The translations under genes were made by a program, and so were the position numbers. Under the pieces are notes generated by a model. The model made no database searches. It was not told the origin of the DNA and saw only the letters and a list, made by a program, of their open reading frames with translations. Below, piece by piece: positions 26,301-34,324 of a stretch of 64,000 nt of DNA. Source of the DNA: Bordetella genomosp. 11 (GTDB lineage: Bacteria > Pseudomonadota > Gammaproteobacteria > Burkholderiales > Burkholderiaceae_B); assembly GCF_002261215.1 (NCBI RefSeq), contig NZ_NEVS01000004.1, forward strand, positions 62,001-126,000. The letters run 5' to 3'. Within the stretch, counting starts at the first letter, position 1, and every line of letters begins with the position of its first letter.

Positions 26301-28242
26301 CGTCGACCACCAGCACGCGATCCGTGCGGCCCGTGCTGTCGGCAATACCCGTATCCAGCATGGACGACAGCGTCGGCGCCTGCGCGGGCAGGATCTCGCC
26401 TTCCGGTACCCAGCGCAGGGCGTCGGCCACGTAGGCCTGGGCGTTGACGCTGGTACCGCAGCCCGGACCGTCTTCCTGCGTCGCCGGGGCCGGCAGATGG
26501 GCCTTGCCCAGCGGCAGCGTGACGGTGAAGGTGGTGCCGACGCCGGGCTCGCTCTCGACCGCGATCGTGCCTCCGTGCAGGCGCACCAGTTCCTGTACCA
26601 GCGCCAGGCCGATGCCGCTGCCCTCGATACTGCGGCCGACCGCCCCGCTGACGCGGTGGAAGCGGTCGAATACGTGCGGCAATTCGTGGGCCGGAATACC
26701 GATGCCGCTGTCGCGCACCCGCATCTGGACCGCCGCCCCATCCGCGCTGGGTTGCAGCTCGACATGGATGCCACCGTCGAACGTGAACTTGAACGCATTG
26801 GACAACAGGTTCAGGACGATCTTTTCCCACATTTCCCGGTCGACGTAGGCCGCCTGCGGCAGGGGCGTGCAGTCCACCGTAAGCGCCAGGCCGGCTTTCT
26901 CGGTCGCCGACCGGAACAGCGATGCCAGTTCCACCGTCAGCGCGGGCAGATCGGTCGGCTGGAACTTGGCCTGCACACGCCCGGCCTCGATGCGGGAAAA
27001 ATCGAGCAGGCTATTGACGAGCTTGAGCAGGCGCAGGCCGTTGCGATAGGTCAGGTCCACCAGCGCGTGCTGGCCGTCGCCTTCCTCGGAGCGACGCAGC
27101 AGCTCCTCCAGCGGGCCCAGCATCAGCGTCAGAGGGGTGCGGAATTCGTGGCTGATGTTGGAAAAGAACGTCGTCTTGACGCGATCGATCTCTTCCAGCG
27201 CATGCGCGCGGCGCCGCTCTTCCTCGTAGGCATAGGCATAAGCGAGGGCGGCGCTGATCTGGCCGGCCATCAGGTTGAGGAAGCCGCGATAGCTGTCGTC
27301 GACAAGACGATACGGGTTCAGGCCGACAATAAGGACCCCCGCCCGGCTGGTATCGGCGGTGGGCGCGATGGGCAGCAACGCCGCCCGCGACGGCGTATGC
27401 CGCCAGGGGCCGGAGGGCAGCGCCGTATCGAAACGGCCCGGCGGGATGTCCACGATGGCCAGCCCCTGGCGGCGCAGCGCCTCATGGACGGGCCATGCCG
27501 CGCCGGGACCCGCCTGCATGGTGTGCGGCGCGGCGGCGTGTCCGTCCTCGATGCCGCTGCTGCCCATCAGCGTGACCGTATCGCTGCCGGGTTCGGCGAC
27601 GTACAGCATCGCGAAGGGAACGTCATAGGGATTCAGGCCCAGGGCGCGCGCGCCGAGACGGCAGGCCTCGTCCCAACTATGGGCCTGGGTGGTTACCGTG
27701 GCCAGTTCGCGCAGCAGCCGGACCTGCCGTTCCCCGATCACCCGCGCGGTGTCGTCGCTGTTGGCGCAGATGATGCCGCCCGCGTTGCCGTCATCCAGCG
27801 GGATGGGGCTGTACGAGAAGGTGTAGTAGGTTTCTTCCGGATAGCCGTTACGCTCCATGAGAAGAAACTTTTCCTCGACATAGGTGCCTTCCATGCCGCC
27901 CATGGCGGTGCGCAGCAGCGGCTCGATGTCGTCGGAGATCTCGCGCCAGACTTCCAGGGTCGGACGTCCGAGGGAAGCCGGATGCTTGCCGCCGATGATG
28001 CTTTTGTAGGGATCGTTGTAGAAGAAGATCAGGCTTTCACCCCAGCCGATCCAGATCGGCTGGCGGGACGCGAGCATGATGCGCAGGGCGGTCCGGAGGC
28101 TTTGCGGCCATTCCCGCGGCGGGCCGAGGGGAGTGGAGTTCCAGTCGTGAGCGCGGATCAACGCGCCCATTTCGCCGCCCCCAGCGAGGAACGACGGGGC
28201 CGCGTCGCGTTGCACGGAATCCGGGTCCAGGGGCTGCTCCAT
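23368..28242 (-). CDS. Giant hybrid sensor histidine kinase with two kinase modules and three receiver domains
   Basis: A soluble-looking 1624-residue signalling protein. Order: PAS-like domain (about 25-150), GAF, HisKA with His365 ([14 protein letters not shown]), HATPase, receiver with Asp691 ([10 protein letters not shown]), second GAF, PAS, second kinase module with His1119 ([12 protein letters not shown]) and HATPase, then receivers with Asp1409 (LFTDVVMPG) and Asp1557 (LMTDIGLPG). No transmembrane segment is evident, so it senses a cytoplasmic cue. No DNA-binding output domain exists, so signal leaves by phosphotransfer or by protein contact. The start at 28242 (MEQPLDPDS) has AAGGA close by; an upstream in-frame extension is possible but runs into the divergent promoter region. 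It is divergent from the putative effector pair. Confidence 0.88.
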
Positions 28243-28444
28243 CTTCCTTTCCACTCCTTGCCGCATCGTGGGAATTGTTATGGCAGAGCAGGGCCCTTGA
28301 ACGGCCGCTGCCGACAGCGGAGGACTATACCATCGCGCCTTGGCGCGGCCCCCTCTCCGATATGCGGCGAGCCCCCGCGCGCGGCCTTGCGCCATGCCTG
28401 GAAGAGACACGCGGTTCGCAGGAATTGCCCGGTGGGAATACGGG

Positions 28445-28462
28445 TTTTCCGCTGTCGGAAAA
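28445..28462. promoter_or_regulatory. Perfect dyad next to the hrp-like box (candidate operator)
   Basis: TTTTCCG-CTGT-CGGAAAA: two 7-base arms in perfect inverted repeat around 4 bases. It ends 2 nt before the hrp-like promoter element and could bind a repressor or activator of the tandem gene pair. It could also form an RNA hairpin with a weak U-tract if transcribed. No named regulator is matched. Confidence 0.4.
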
Positions 28463-28464
28463 GC

Positions 28465-28492
28465 GGAACGCGTGCTGGGTTAACTCCACGTA
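28465..28492 (+). promoter_or_regulatory. Candidate hrp box (HrpL/BtrS-type ECF sigma promoter)
   Basis: GGAACG at 28465-28470, a 15-base spacer, and CCACGTA at 28486-28492. The hrp box recognised by HrpL-type ECF sigma factors is GGAACC-N15/16-CCACNNA, so only the sixth base of the first half differs. It points rightward and ends 44 nt before the ATG at 28537, a normal distance for transcription start plus a short leader with an SD. In Bordetella the HrpL-like sigma factor BtrS drives type III secretion genes. This is a match by eye, not an experimental promoter. Confidence 0.55.
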
Positions 28493-28536
28493 CCACGGCA
28501 AGGGCGGCGCGCCCTGGTTTTCATGGAGGCAGCCTT

Positions 28537-29601
28537 ATGCAAATAGAAGGGTCCCACGGCATTCCCATTGCGGATCAGGGCGCGCCTCCGCGTCCGCCGG
28601 AGCCACAGCGCGATACGCTGGGGGGATTGATGACGGCGACGGTGGCCCCGGCGGTACAGCCTTATCGCGAGCGGCTCCTCGACATCCTCTATGTGGTCGA
28701 CAGGACGCAGATAGGGCGGGAGTTGCTGTACGACATCCGCACGCTCGCGGGGCGGGGCCATCACCCGTTTGTCGACCTCGCCCCGCCCAGGGATATGCCG
28801 ACGCGGGAGGCCTCGAAGCCCCATGGCCTGTTCCTCAGCGAAGCCACGCTGACGGCACCGGCCTCTGAAATCGGCCTGGCGCCGGAGGTCGAACATGCTC
28901 CTTCGGTGGTGCTGCGGCTGGTGCAAATCCGGAATGCGCTGGCGGCGCGCGCGCAAGGCAATCATGCCCGGCCCGTGCGGATCGAGCCCATCGATGTCCC
29001 CATGGATCCCATCGCCACGGTCGTGGCCTTCCGAAAGGAACTGCAGGCGTTGGGTGCGCTCGGGCCCAAGCCCGGCATCGCCGATGCCGCCGGCAGCGCG
29101 GCGGCGGTGCCTCGCCTGCCGATGCGGCCGATAGAGGCCCATGCGCCCTTGACGGCCGTGACGGACGGCTGCGAGGCGCGCGCCGTGTCGCTATTGTGCA
29201 TTCCGTCCGGCAAGGATGCCGGGGACGTCCATCCTTACGAGGCGGTCACGGAGCCGGGCACGAACGGGCGGACTGCCGCCGCCGAGCCGACAGCGCGGCG
29301 CGTGTTCCGCTGGACCGAGCAGAAGGTGCAGGCGTTCAGGAACTTCGTGCTTCGCCGCCGCGATGGGGCCGGCGGCGACGCCCATCCCAAGCCTCCCGGC
29401 CCTGCGACGCCCGACAAACTTCCTCTGCAATGCGTCGCGGACGTCCCCGGCCAGGCCGCGTCCGCCGTGCACGAATCGCCGGAGCCTGCAGTCGGCACGC
29501 CCGAGCGTCCCATCATCAAGGGAACTGGGCGACCCAGCTTCCTTCGTCATCAACGTTCCCCGTCAGGCCGCTGGCCGAAGCAGGGGGAAGAATGGAAATA
29601 G
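28537..29601 (+). CDS. Putative type III secretion substrate, first of two tandem paralogs
   Basis: A 354-residue protein with no clear housekeeping family. There is no Sec signal or membrane segment. Residues 1-35 are Pro/Gly-rich. A core at about 40-135 (PYRERLLDILYVVDRTQIGR ... EVEHAPSVVLRL) aligns well with the next gene's product. A later FRKELQALG block and an Arg-rich RRVFRWTEQKVQAFRNF segment near residue 265 are also shared. The order ILxxL-GRxLL, then P-E-V-x4-S and a downstream E-rich segment, recalls the M91/NleD metallopeptidase effector fold, but the HExxH is absent. SD GGAGG is 7 nt before ATG; a candidate hrp box lies 44 nt upstream. Secretion is inferred, not shown. Confidence 0.6.
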   Translation: MQIEGSHGIPIADQGAPPRPPEPQRDTLGGLMTATVAPAVQPYRERLLDILYVVDRTQIGRELLYDIRTLAGRGHHPFVDLAPPRDMPTREASKPHGLFLSEATLTAPASEIGLAPEVEHAPSVVLRLVQIRNALAARAQGNHARPVRIEPIDVPMDPIATVVAFRKELQALGALGPKPGIADAAGSAAAVPRLPMRPIEAHAPLTAVTDGCEARAVSLLCIPSGKDAGDVHPYEAVTEPGTNGRTAAAEPTARRVFRWTEQKVQAFRNFVLRRRDGAGGDAHPKPPGPATPDKLPLQCVADVPGQAASAVHESPEPAVGTPERPIIKGTGRPSFLRHQRSPSGRWPKQGEEWK

Positions 29602-29667
29602 ACGCGGGACGACGAGTCTGTTCGCCCGCCTGTCCACTCGCCTCACGTACGCCCTAAAGGAGACTCC

Positions 29668-30714
29668 ATGACGATTACCCCAAACGCCATCGCCACTACC
29701 CCTTCGATCCCGCTGGACACGGGTGTGCCCGCCCGGCCGCCGGCCCCCGCACTGGACCCGCTGGACGGGTTCCTGGACGCGTATCTCGCGCACGCCGTCA
29801 AGCCGCACCGTGAGCGCCTTGTCGATATCCTGCGCGTGATCGAAAACACGCCCTCGGGGCGGACCCTGTTGGATCACTTCCGGGATCGCGCACTGCAGGG
29901 CAATGCGTTGGTAGTGAACCTTCTGGCGCCGGGAACGCCGCTGCCCGAAGGCGCGGCCGCGCACGACCTGTGGCTGAACGAAGCGGACCTGACCTCGCAT
30001 GCGCAGCAGATCGGCGTTCCGCCGGAAGTCCAGTATGCGCCATCGGTTTTCCAGAGCCTGTCGATGGCCCGCATGGCCTCGCTGGACACACAGCATGCCG
30101 ATTCCACCCCGCAGCATTATGACGATCCCGCCATGCAGGCGCTTCAGGAACGATTCCGGCAGGAAATGTCGGTCCACGGCAATACGCTGTCCGGGCGCAT
30201 GGATCGCGCACAAACCGTGCGGGCGATGCAAAGCGCCGGATCGATCCCGGACATGGCGATGCGGATGCCGCGCAACGGGTCGGCGCCGTCCTCGTTGGGC
30301 GCGGCGGATCCGGCAACGGACTCTCGCAAGTCGTCGGCCGCGTCCCGCAACTTGCTGCCTATCGCCGCAGCGCCCTCCGTGTCCAATGGCCAGGGCAACT
30401 CGACCGATACCGCTTCCGCCGCCAAGTCCACGAAGCCGCGCCGCCGCTTGACCCAATGGGTAAGCAAGCGCTTCTCGGGGCTTATCGACACCGTGGCCAG
30501 GTTGCGCCGCGACCGCCAGGCCGCCAGGACGGCTTCCGTGCCGCAATCGGACATCTACCGCGGCAGCTCGGCCAGCAATGTGTCGCAGACGTCCACGGGC
30601 CTGCAAGGCGTGGCCGCGCAGTCCGACGCGCAGTCCGACGCGCAGGGCGGGACGCCCAGGGCCGACGACGGCATCGGTCGTCGCGGCTCGGCGGCGGGTG
30701 AGGCCCGGTCGTAA
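29668..30714 (+). CDS. Putative type III secretion substrate, second tandem paralog
   Basis: A 348-residue paralog of the preceding protein, 66 nt downstream behind AAAGGAG. Shared blocks: AVKPHRERLVDILRVIENTP with GRTLL (about 43-67), LWLNEADL (about 90-97), VPPEVQYAPSVFQSL (about 106-120), FRQEMSVHG (about 158-166) and a basic KPRRRLTQWVSKRFSGLID segment near residue 255. The first 16 residues contain no acidic residue, are Thr/Pro/Ile rich, and have Ile at position 3, as in many type III effectors. The C-terminal ~70 residues are Ser/Gln/Ala rich and look disordered. Remnants of an M91-like layout are seen without HExxH. Probably co-transcribed with its neighbour. Confidence 0.6.
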   Translation: MTITPNAIATTPSIPLDTGVPARPPAPALDPLDGFLDAYLAHAVKPHRERLVDILRVIENTPSGRTLLDHFRDRALQGNALVVNLLAPGTPLPEGAAAHDLWLNEADLTSHAQQIGVPPEVQYAPSVFQSLSMARMASLDTQHADSTPQHYDDPAMQALQERFRQEMSVHGNTLSGRMDRAQTVRAMQSAGSIPDMAMRMPRNGSAPSSLGAADPATDSRKSSAASRNLLPIAAAPSVSNGQGNSTDTASAAKSTKPRRRLTQWVSKRFSGLIDTVARLRRDRQAARTASVPQSDIYRGSSASNVSQTSTGLQGVAAQSDAQSDAQGGTPRADDGIGRRGSAAGEARS

Positions 30715-30733
30715 GGCAGCACCGCGCTGTTGA

Positions 30734-30767
30734 CCATTCGCCCGGCGTCACGCAGCCGGGCGAATGG
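30734..30767 (+). terminator. Strong hairpin after the tandem paralog pair
   Basis: A perfect 13-bp stem (CCATTCGCCCGGC and its complement) closes an 8-base loop, starting 20 nt after the stop of the second paralog. There is no T-tract, so it may act as a Rho-assisted terminator or a 3' stabiliser. It separates the pair from the convergent EamA gene. Confidence 0.5.
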
Positions 30768-30813
30768 CGCAGCGGCAGTCCGGCCCGTCTGGCCGCCGTG
30801 TGAAGCGGGCCGG

Positions 30814-31695
30814 CTAGGCGGGCCGATCCGCACGCGTCCGCAAGCGTCCGCCAAAGGTGTTGATCAGCAATCCCGCCATCACCAGCAGGGCGCCGCCGAT
30901 CTGCGGCACCGAAGGGATTTCGCCCAGCAATGCCGCCGCGGCCGCCAGGCCGATAACCGGGATCAGCAGCGAGAACGGCGCCACCTGGGCCGCCGGATGG
31001 CGCGACATCAGCCACGCCCATAAGCCGTAGCCAACCAGCGTCGCGATGAAGGACAGGTAGAGCACCGCGAACACCGACGACCCGTCGATCGATGCGAGCG
31101 CGCCGTGGATGCGATCGGGTCCCTCCAGCCACCAGGACAGCGCGAAAAACGGGATGGGCGGAATCAGGCTTCCCCAGACCACCAATCCCAGCATGTCCGC
31201 CTTGCCGGCCTTTTTGGTGGCGATATTTCCCAGGCCCCACATCAGCGCCGCGCACAGCGTCAGGATGAAGCCCATCAGCGTCATGCCGGTGCCGCCTTGT
31301 TCGCCGATCAATGCCAGGCCGCAGGCCGCGACGACCAGGCCCACGGCATTGTGCGCGTGGAAACGCTCATGCAGCAGCAGTGCGCCCAGCGCCACCGTGA
31401 AGAACGCCTGGGCTTGCAGCACCACCGACGCCAGGCCCGCCGGCATGCCCACGGCCATGGCGGTGAAGAGAAAAGCGAATTGGCCCAGGGAGATGGTGGC
31501 GCCGTAAGCCACCAGCCAGCGCAGCGGGATGGCGGGCCGCTTGACGAAAAAGATGGCGGGAACGGCCGCCAGCGTAAAGCGCAGTCCGCCCAGCAGCATG
31601 GGAGGGATGCCATGCAGGCCGACCTTGATAACGACGAAGTTCATTCCCCAGGCCAGAATGACGACGAAGGCCAGGGCCAGATCGCGGAGTGGCAT
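30814..31695 (-). CDS. EamA/DMT family metabolite exporter
   Basis: A 293-residue integral membrane protein with about ten hydrophobic segments in two EamA repeats. The first repeat opens LALAFVVILAWGMNFVVIKV, and the second LMGFILTLCAALMWGLGNIA. Length and layout match RhaT/YdcZ-like drug/metabolite transporters, which usually export amino acids or other metabolites. The start at 31695 places the first helix right at the N-terminus behind GGAGC; an in-frame extension upstream would add 90 unlikely residues. It stands alone, convergent with the paralog pair. Substrate unknown. Confidence 0.88.
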   Translation of the reverse strand: MPLRDLALAFVVILAWGMNFVVIKVGLHGIPPMLLGGLRFTLAAVPAIFFVKRPAIPLRWLVAYGATISLGQFAFLFTAMAVGMPAGLASVVLQAQAFFTVALGALLLHERFHAHNAVGLVVAACGLALIGEQGGTGMTLMGFILTLCAALMWGLGNIATKKAGKADMLGLVVWGSLIPPIPFFALSWWLEGPDRIHGALASIDGSSVFAVLYLSFIATLVGYGLWAWLMSRHPAAQVAPFSLLIPVIGLAAAAALLGEIPSVPQIGGALLVMAGLLINTFGGRLRTRADRPA

Positions 31696-31823
31696 CGCGG
31701 CTCCCTGATGAAACACGGACATGAAAGGCAGACGCGATTGTCCTATATTCCGGCAACATGGGCCGCCGACACGGGCTGCGATACCGTCCGGCAACATGGG
31801 CATGGGCTGGCAGCATGAGTCGG

Positions 31824-31862
31824 CAACACGGGCCAGCAATACAGGCCAGCAATACAGGCCAG
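31824..31862. repeat. Short 13-bp tandem repeat
   Basis: Three copies of a 13-base unit: CAACACGGGCCAG, then CAATACAGGCCAG twice. Looser relatives (GGCAACATGGGC and similar) occur between 31750 and 31823. It sits in the divergent gap between the EamA gene and the small gene at 31922. It is probably slipped-strand expansion with no evident function. Confidence 0.7.
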
Positions 31863-31921
31863 CAACATAATCGGCCACGGTTGGCCGTCGAGGCCGCAGC
31901 GGACAGTTCAGGGGAAAATGC

Positions 31922-32173
31922 ATGCGCGATACCGAATCGTTCGAATACCGCGGCCATCGGGTCACTATCGAAATCCGCCAGCCTTCGGCGGAATCGGATA
32001 CCGGCGTCTATATGACGACCATTATGGTCGCCGGCCCGGCCGCGGACGGCTCGTTCGCGCCGCCCGAGTACCTTTGCAAGCGCTCGCAGTATGTATTCCT
32101 TGACGATGCCGCCGCCCGCGAGGCCGCCGTTACGCGCGCCAAGGCTTACATCGACGACCGGCTAGCGCGGTGA
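31922..32173 (+). CDS. Conserved-looking hypothetical protein (83 aa)
   Basis: A compact 83-residue protein with an alternating, beta-rich first half (FEYRGHRVTIEIRQ, GVYMTTIMVAG) and a helical end (AAREAAVTRAKAYIDDRLAR). This resembles many small Burkholderiales proteins with a beta-hairpin sheet and a C-terminal helix. No catalytic motif, signal or membrane segment. The start is preceded by AGGGGAAA. I do not recognise a function. Confidence 0.65.
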   Translation: MRDTESFEYRGHRVTIEIRQPSAESDTGVYMTTIMVAGPAADGSFAPPEYLCKRSQYVFLDDAAAREAAVTRAKAYIDDRLAR

Positions 32174-32300
32174 CATGGCTCGGTGGCAGGGGCGAGCCCG
32201 CATAGTTGCGGCGCTGATATGGCTCCGCGTCAAGGCCGAGGCCGCATGGTTGCGCTGTGACAGGGCTCGATGTCAAGGGCAAGGCCCCATGGCCGCCTGG
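32171..32300. repeat. Three degenerate ~44-bp tandem copies
   Basis: Copies begin at about 32171, 32215 and 32258. Each runs TGAYANGGCTC, then a variable G-rich part with CAAGG/CAGGG, then GGCC/GCCCGCAT and GTTGCG or related bases. The period is 44 then 43 bases. The array fills most of the gap between the small genes at 31922 and 32362. No reading frame or hairpin explains it. The unit is too degenerate and too few to be CRISPR. Confidence 0.55.
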
Positions 32301-32361
32301 CGGCATGGCTTGGCATAGCGTTTGCGGAAAGACCAATTCACACGGAAACAAGGAAACCGCC

Positions 32362-32583
32362 ATGACGCTTGCTTCGCCCATCGATCCGGTACAGCCGGTC
32401 CGCCCCATCGGACCGATCGACCCCGGCCTGCCCGAAAACCCCGATATCCCGCCCAAGGACCCCGTGCCGGGCCCGGGCAAGCCGCCTTCCGATACGCCCG
32501 TTCCGCCCGCGCCGGGCAAAGGACGGGACGAAGGATTGCCGATGCCGGGCCCCAGCGCCCCGGACGGCGGCTGGGTGGCCTGA
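32362..32583 (+). CDS. Small proline-rich hypothetical protein (73 aa)
   Basis: A 73-residue acidic-to-neutral protein in which roughly one third of residues are proline, with PxxP runs (PIGPIDPGLPENPDIPPKDP) and no hydrophobic segment. It is probably intrinsically disordered. ATG at 32362 follows AAGGAAACCGCC. Short Pro-rich proteins of this sort are annotated as hypothetical in related genomes, and no role is known. The gene faces the AsmA-like gene tail to tail with 10 nt between. Confidence 0.5.
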   Translation: MTLASPIDPVQPVRPIGPIDPGLPENPDIPPKDPVPGPGKPPSDTPVPPAPGKGRDEGLPMPGPSAPDGGWVA

Positions 32584-32593
32584 CGCCGGCTCG

Positions 32594-33691
32594 CTATTTG
32601 CCCAGCAGTTCCCCCAGCGCGCCGCCCAGTCCCTTGACCGCCGAGCCCACGCCTTCCGCCACGCCTTCGACGCTGACGCCCAGGGCCTTGGCAAAGCCGC
32701 CGACGATGCGGGTGGATAGATCGTCGGTCAAGGAGAACTTCGGATCCTTCAGGCTGCCCTGCAGGGTGAAGTCGAAATTCACTTCGCCCTTGCGGTTTTC
32801 CAGGGCCGCCATGACGGCCTTGCGCGGCAAGTCGCCAAGGCCGCCGCTGTTGCTGAATTCCACGTCGCGCAGCTTGGCCTTGCCCTGGGCGGAGAGCTGC
32901 TGGTCGCGTATGTGGGTGGTCATGTCCAGGTCCATCTGGCCCGCCGCCAGGATCGACGGCGCGTGCCTTTGCAGATAGGGCGACAGCAGGCCGACGTCGG
33001 CGCCGGTGGTCGTGGTGCGGATATCCGCGTCGTGGCTGGGCAGCGCAAGCCAGCCATCGACGGTGACGGTGCCTCGCCGCTGCTTGCCCACCATCTGGCC
33101 GCGCAGCTGGATCTGGGTGTGCGCGTCGTTGGCGGGTGCATGCAGCGGGCCTATCTCCGCGTGGACGTTCTCGAACGGCACCCGATAAGGGGTTTTGGCG
33201 ATGCGGCCGTCGAAGAAGTCCAGGCGGCCCTTGTCCAGCACGATCTTGCCGACCGAGGTTTCGCGCTTGGAACGGCCTTGTTCGTCGGTATCTTCGCCGC
33301 GCGCCTGGGCGCGCTCGCGGGCGCGCTGGCGCAGCGTCGGCAGGACCTGCAGGCTGCCGTCCGCAGAGCGCAGGACGGAGAGGTAGTAATCGGTGATTTC
33401 CACGCGGCGGATATCGAGGCGGTCCGAAAGCAGGGAGCGCCAGTCCGGTTCCAGCGTCACGCGCGCGGCGCGCAGGGTCTGGCGCGATGGCCAGTCGGGC
33501 GGGGCGCCGATTTCCACGTCCTGCAGCACGATGCGCGTCCAGCCCACATCGATATGCGCGGCGTGGCCTTTGTCGCCCATCATGTCCTGGATACGGCTGA
33601 CGACAACACGCGAAGCAATATGCAGCCCCCCGACGACGATCACGGCCAGCAGGACAAGGGTGAGGATGGCGATTTTGGCGGGTTTTCTCAT
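32594..33691 (-). CDS. AsmA-like / DUF748-type envelope protein
   Basis: A 365-residue protein with one N-terminal transmembrane anchor (residues about 6-28, IAILTLVLLAVIVVGGLHIA). A long beta-rich periplasmic part follows. The early block IVLQDVEIGAPPDWPSRQTL and the DLDMTTHIRDQQLSAQGK segment fit the AsmA/DUF748 group, whose members act in envelope or phospholipid homeostasis. It is shorter than AsmA itself. The start at 33691 is chosen because it puts the signal-anchor at the N-terminus after MRKPAK. An AT-rich stretch (TTATATAAAT on the coding strand, near 33728-33737) could hold its promoter. Confidence 0.75.
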   Translation of the reverse strand: MRKPAKIAILTLVLLAVIVVGGLHIASRVVVSRIQDMMGDKGHAAHIDVGWTRIVLQDVEIGAPPDWPSRQTLRAARVTLEPDWRSLLSDRLDIRRVEITDYYLSVLRSADGSLQVLPTLRQRARERAQARGEDTDEQGRSKRETSVGKIVLDKGRLDFFDGRIAKTPYRVPFENVHAEIGPLHAPANDAHTQIQLRGQMVGKQRRGTVTVDGWLALPSHDADIRTTTTGADVGLLSPYLQRHAPSILAAGQMDLDMTTHIRDQQLSAQGKAKLRDVEFSNSGGLGDLPRKAVMAALENRKGEVNFDFTLQGSLKDPKFSLTDDLSTRIVGGFAKALGVSVEGVAEGVGSAVKGLGGALGELLGK

Positions 33692-33996
33692 GGGGCGGGC
33701 ACTTCTATCTATCTGTTCTATCCATTTATATAAGCGGACCTGCGGAACGGTCCCGGCCTTGGCCTTATAGCGTCGATGTTGGCCTGATACGGCAAAGACG
33801 GCAACCCTATCCCGATGGCCGATGCGGTATCGGAACCGTGGATGCGCAGAGCCGGCAGTCGGGGCGCAAAACGGACGTGCTAGCATGCGCCGCCTGGACA
33901 GGCGGACAATCGATGCAGGACCGCTACACCACGATGCACGTTCCGGCCGGTCGCCATCGCCGGCCGGGGACGCCCACCGTATACCGAGGCATAGTC
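33692..33996. other. Intergenic region between divergent genes
   Basis: About 305 bases with no convincing gene. It holds an AT-rich TTATATAAAT-like element facing the AsmA-like gene and a 6-bp hairpin (CCGCCT-GGAC-AGGCGG) near 33885-33900. The frame of the gene at 33997 stays open back to 33838, but the extension is compositionally poor and the good SD is at 33997. Confidence 0.4.
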
Positions 33997-34245
33997 ATGG
34001 ACACCGACGAAAAACTGGCTCTTATCGCACAAACCATCGCTCATCAGGGCGGCCAGATCAGCGCATTGACCGCGTCGCTGCTGTGCGTGCTGCATATCGC
34101 GCGTGGCACACCGGGCCTGCGCGAGGCCGTGGAAAGCCGCCTGGAGCAGAACTATGCGGGCTTGCTTGCGCGCTCCGAAAGCCAGCAATACGTCGCCGGC
34201 TTCGAGTCGATGCGCGACGGCGTCCTGGCCGCCTTGAAGTCTTGA
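33997..34245 (+). CDS. Hypothetical protein (82 aa)
   Basis: An 82-residue, mainly helical protein (LALIAQTIAHQGGQISALTA, LREAVESRLEQNYAGLLA). A hydrophobic stretch LTASLLCVLHIA is too short to be a clear membrane segment. ATG at 33997 has GAGG about 7 nt upstream and starts a typical MDTDEKL opening. A longer version from 33838 is possible but unlikely. No family recognised. Confidence 0.6.
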   Translation: MDTDEKLALIAQTIAHQGGQISALTASLLCVLHIARGTPGLREAVESRLEQNYAGLLARSESQQYVAGFESMRDGVLAALKS

Positions 34246-34324
34246 TATCGAAGGGCCGAGTGTGCGGCTGCCGCGCCGGCGCCATAGGGGCGCCTGCGCG
34301 AACGGCCGCGCAAATGCGGCCCGC

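Noticed and set aside
31824..32300. The two repeat arrays as a CRISPR
   Set aside because: Units are adjacent without spacers, few and degenerate, and no cas gene is near.
33830..33860. GGAACC near 33832 as a second hrp box
   Set aside because: No CCAC at a 15- or 16-base spacing.
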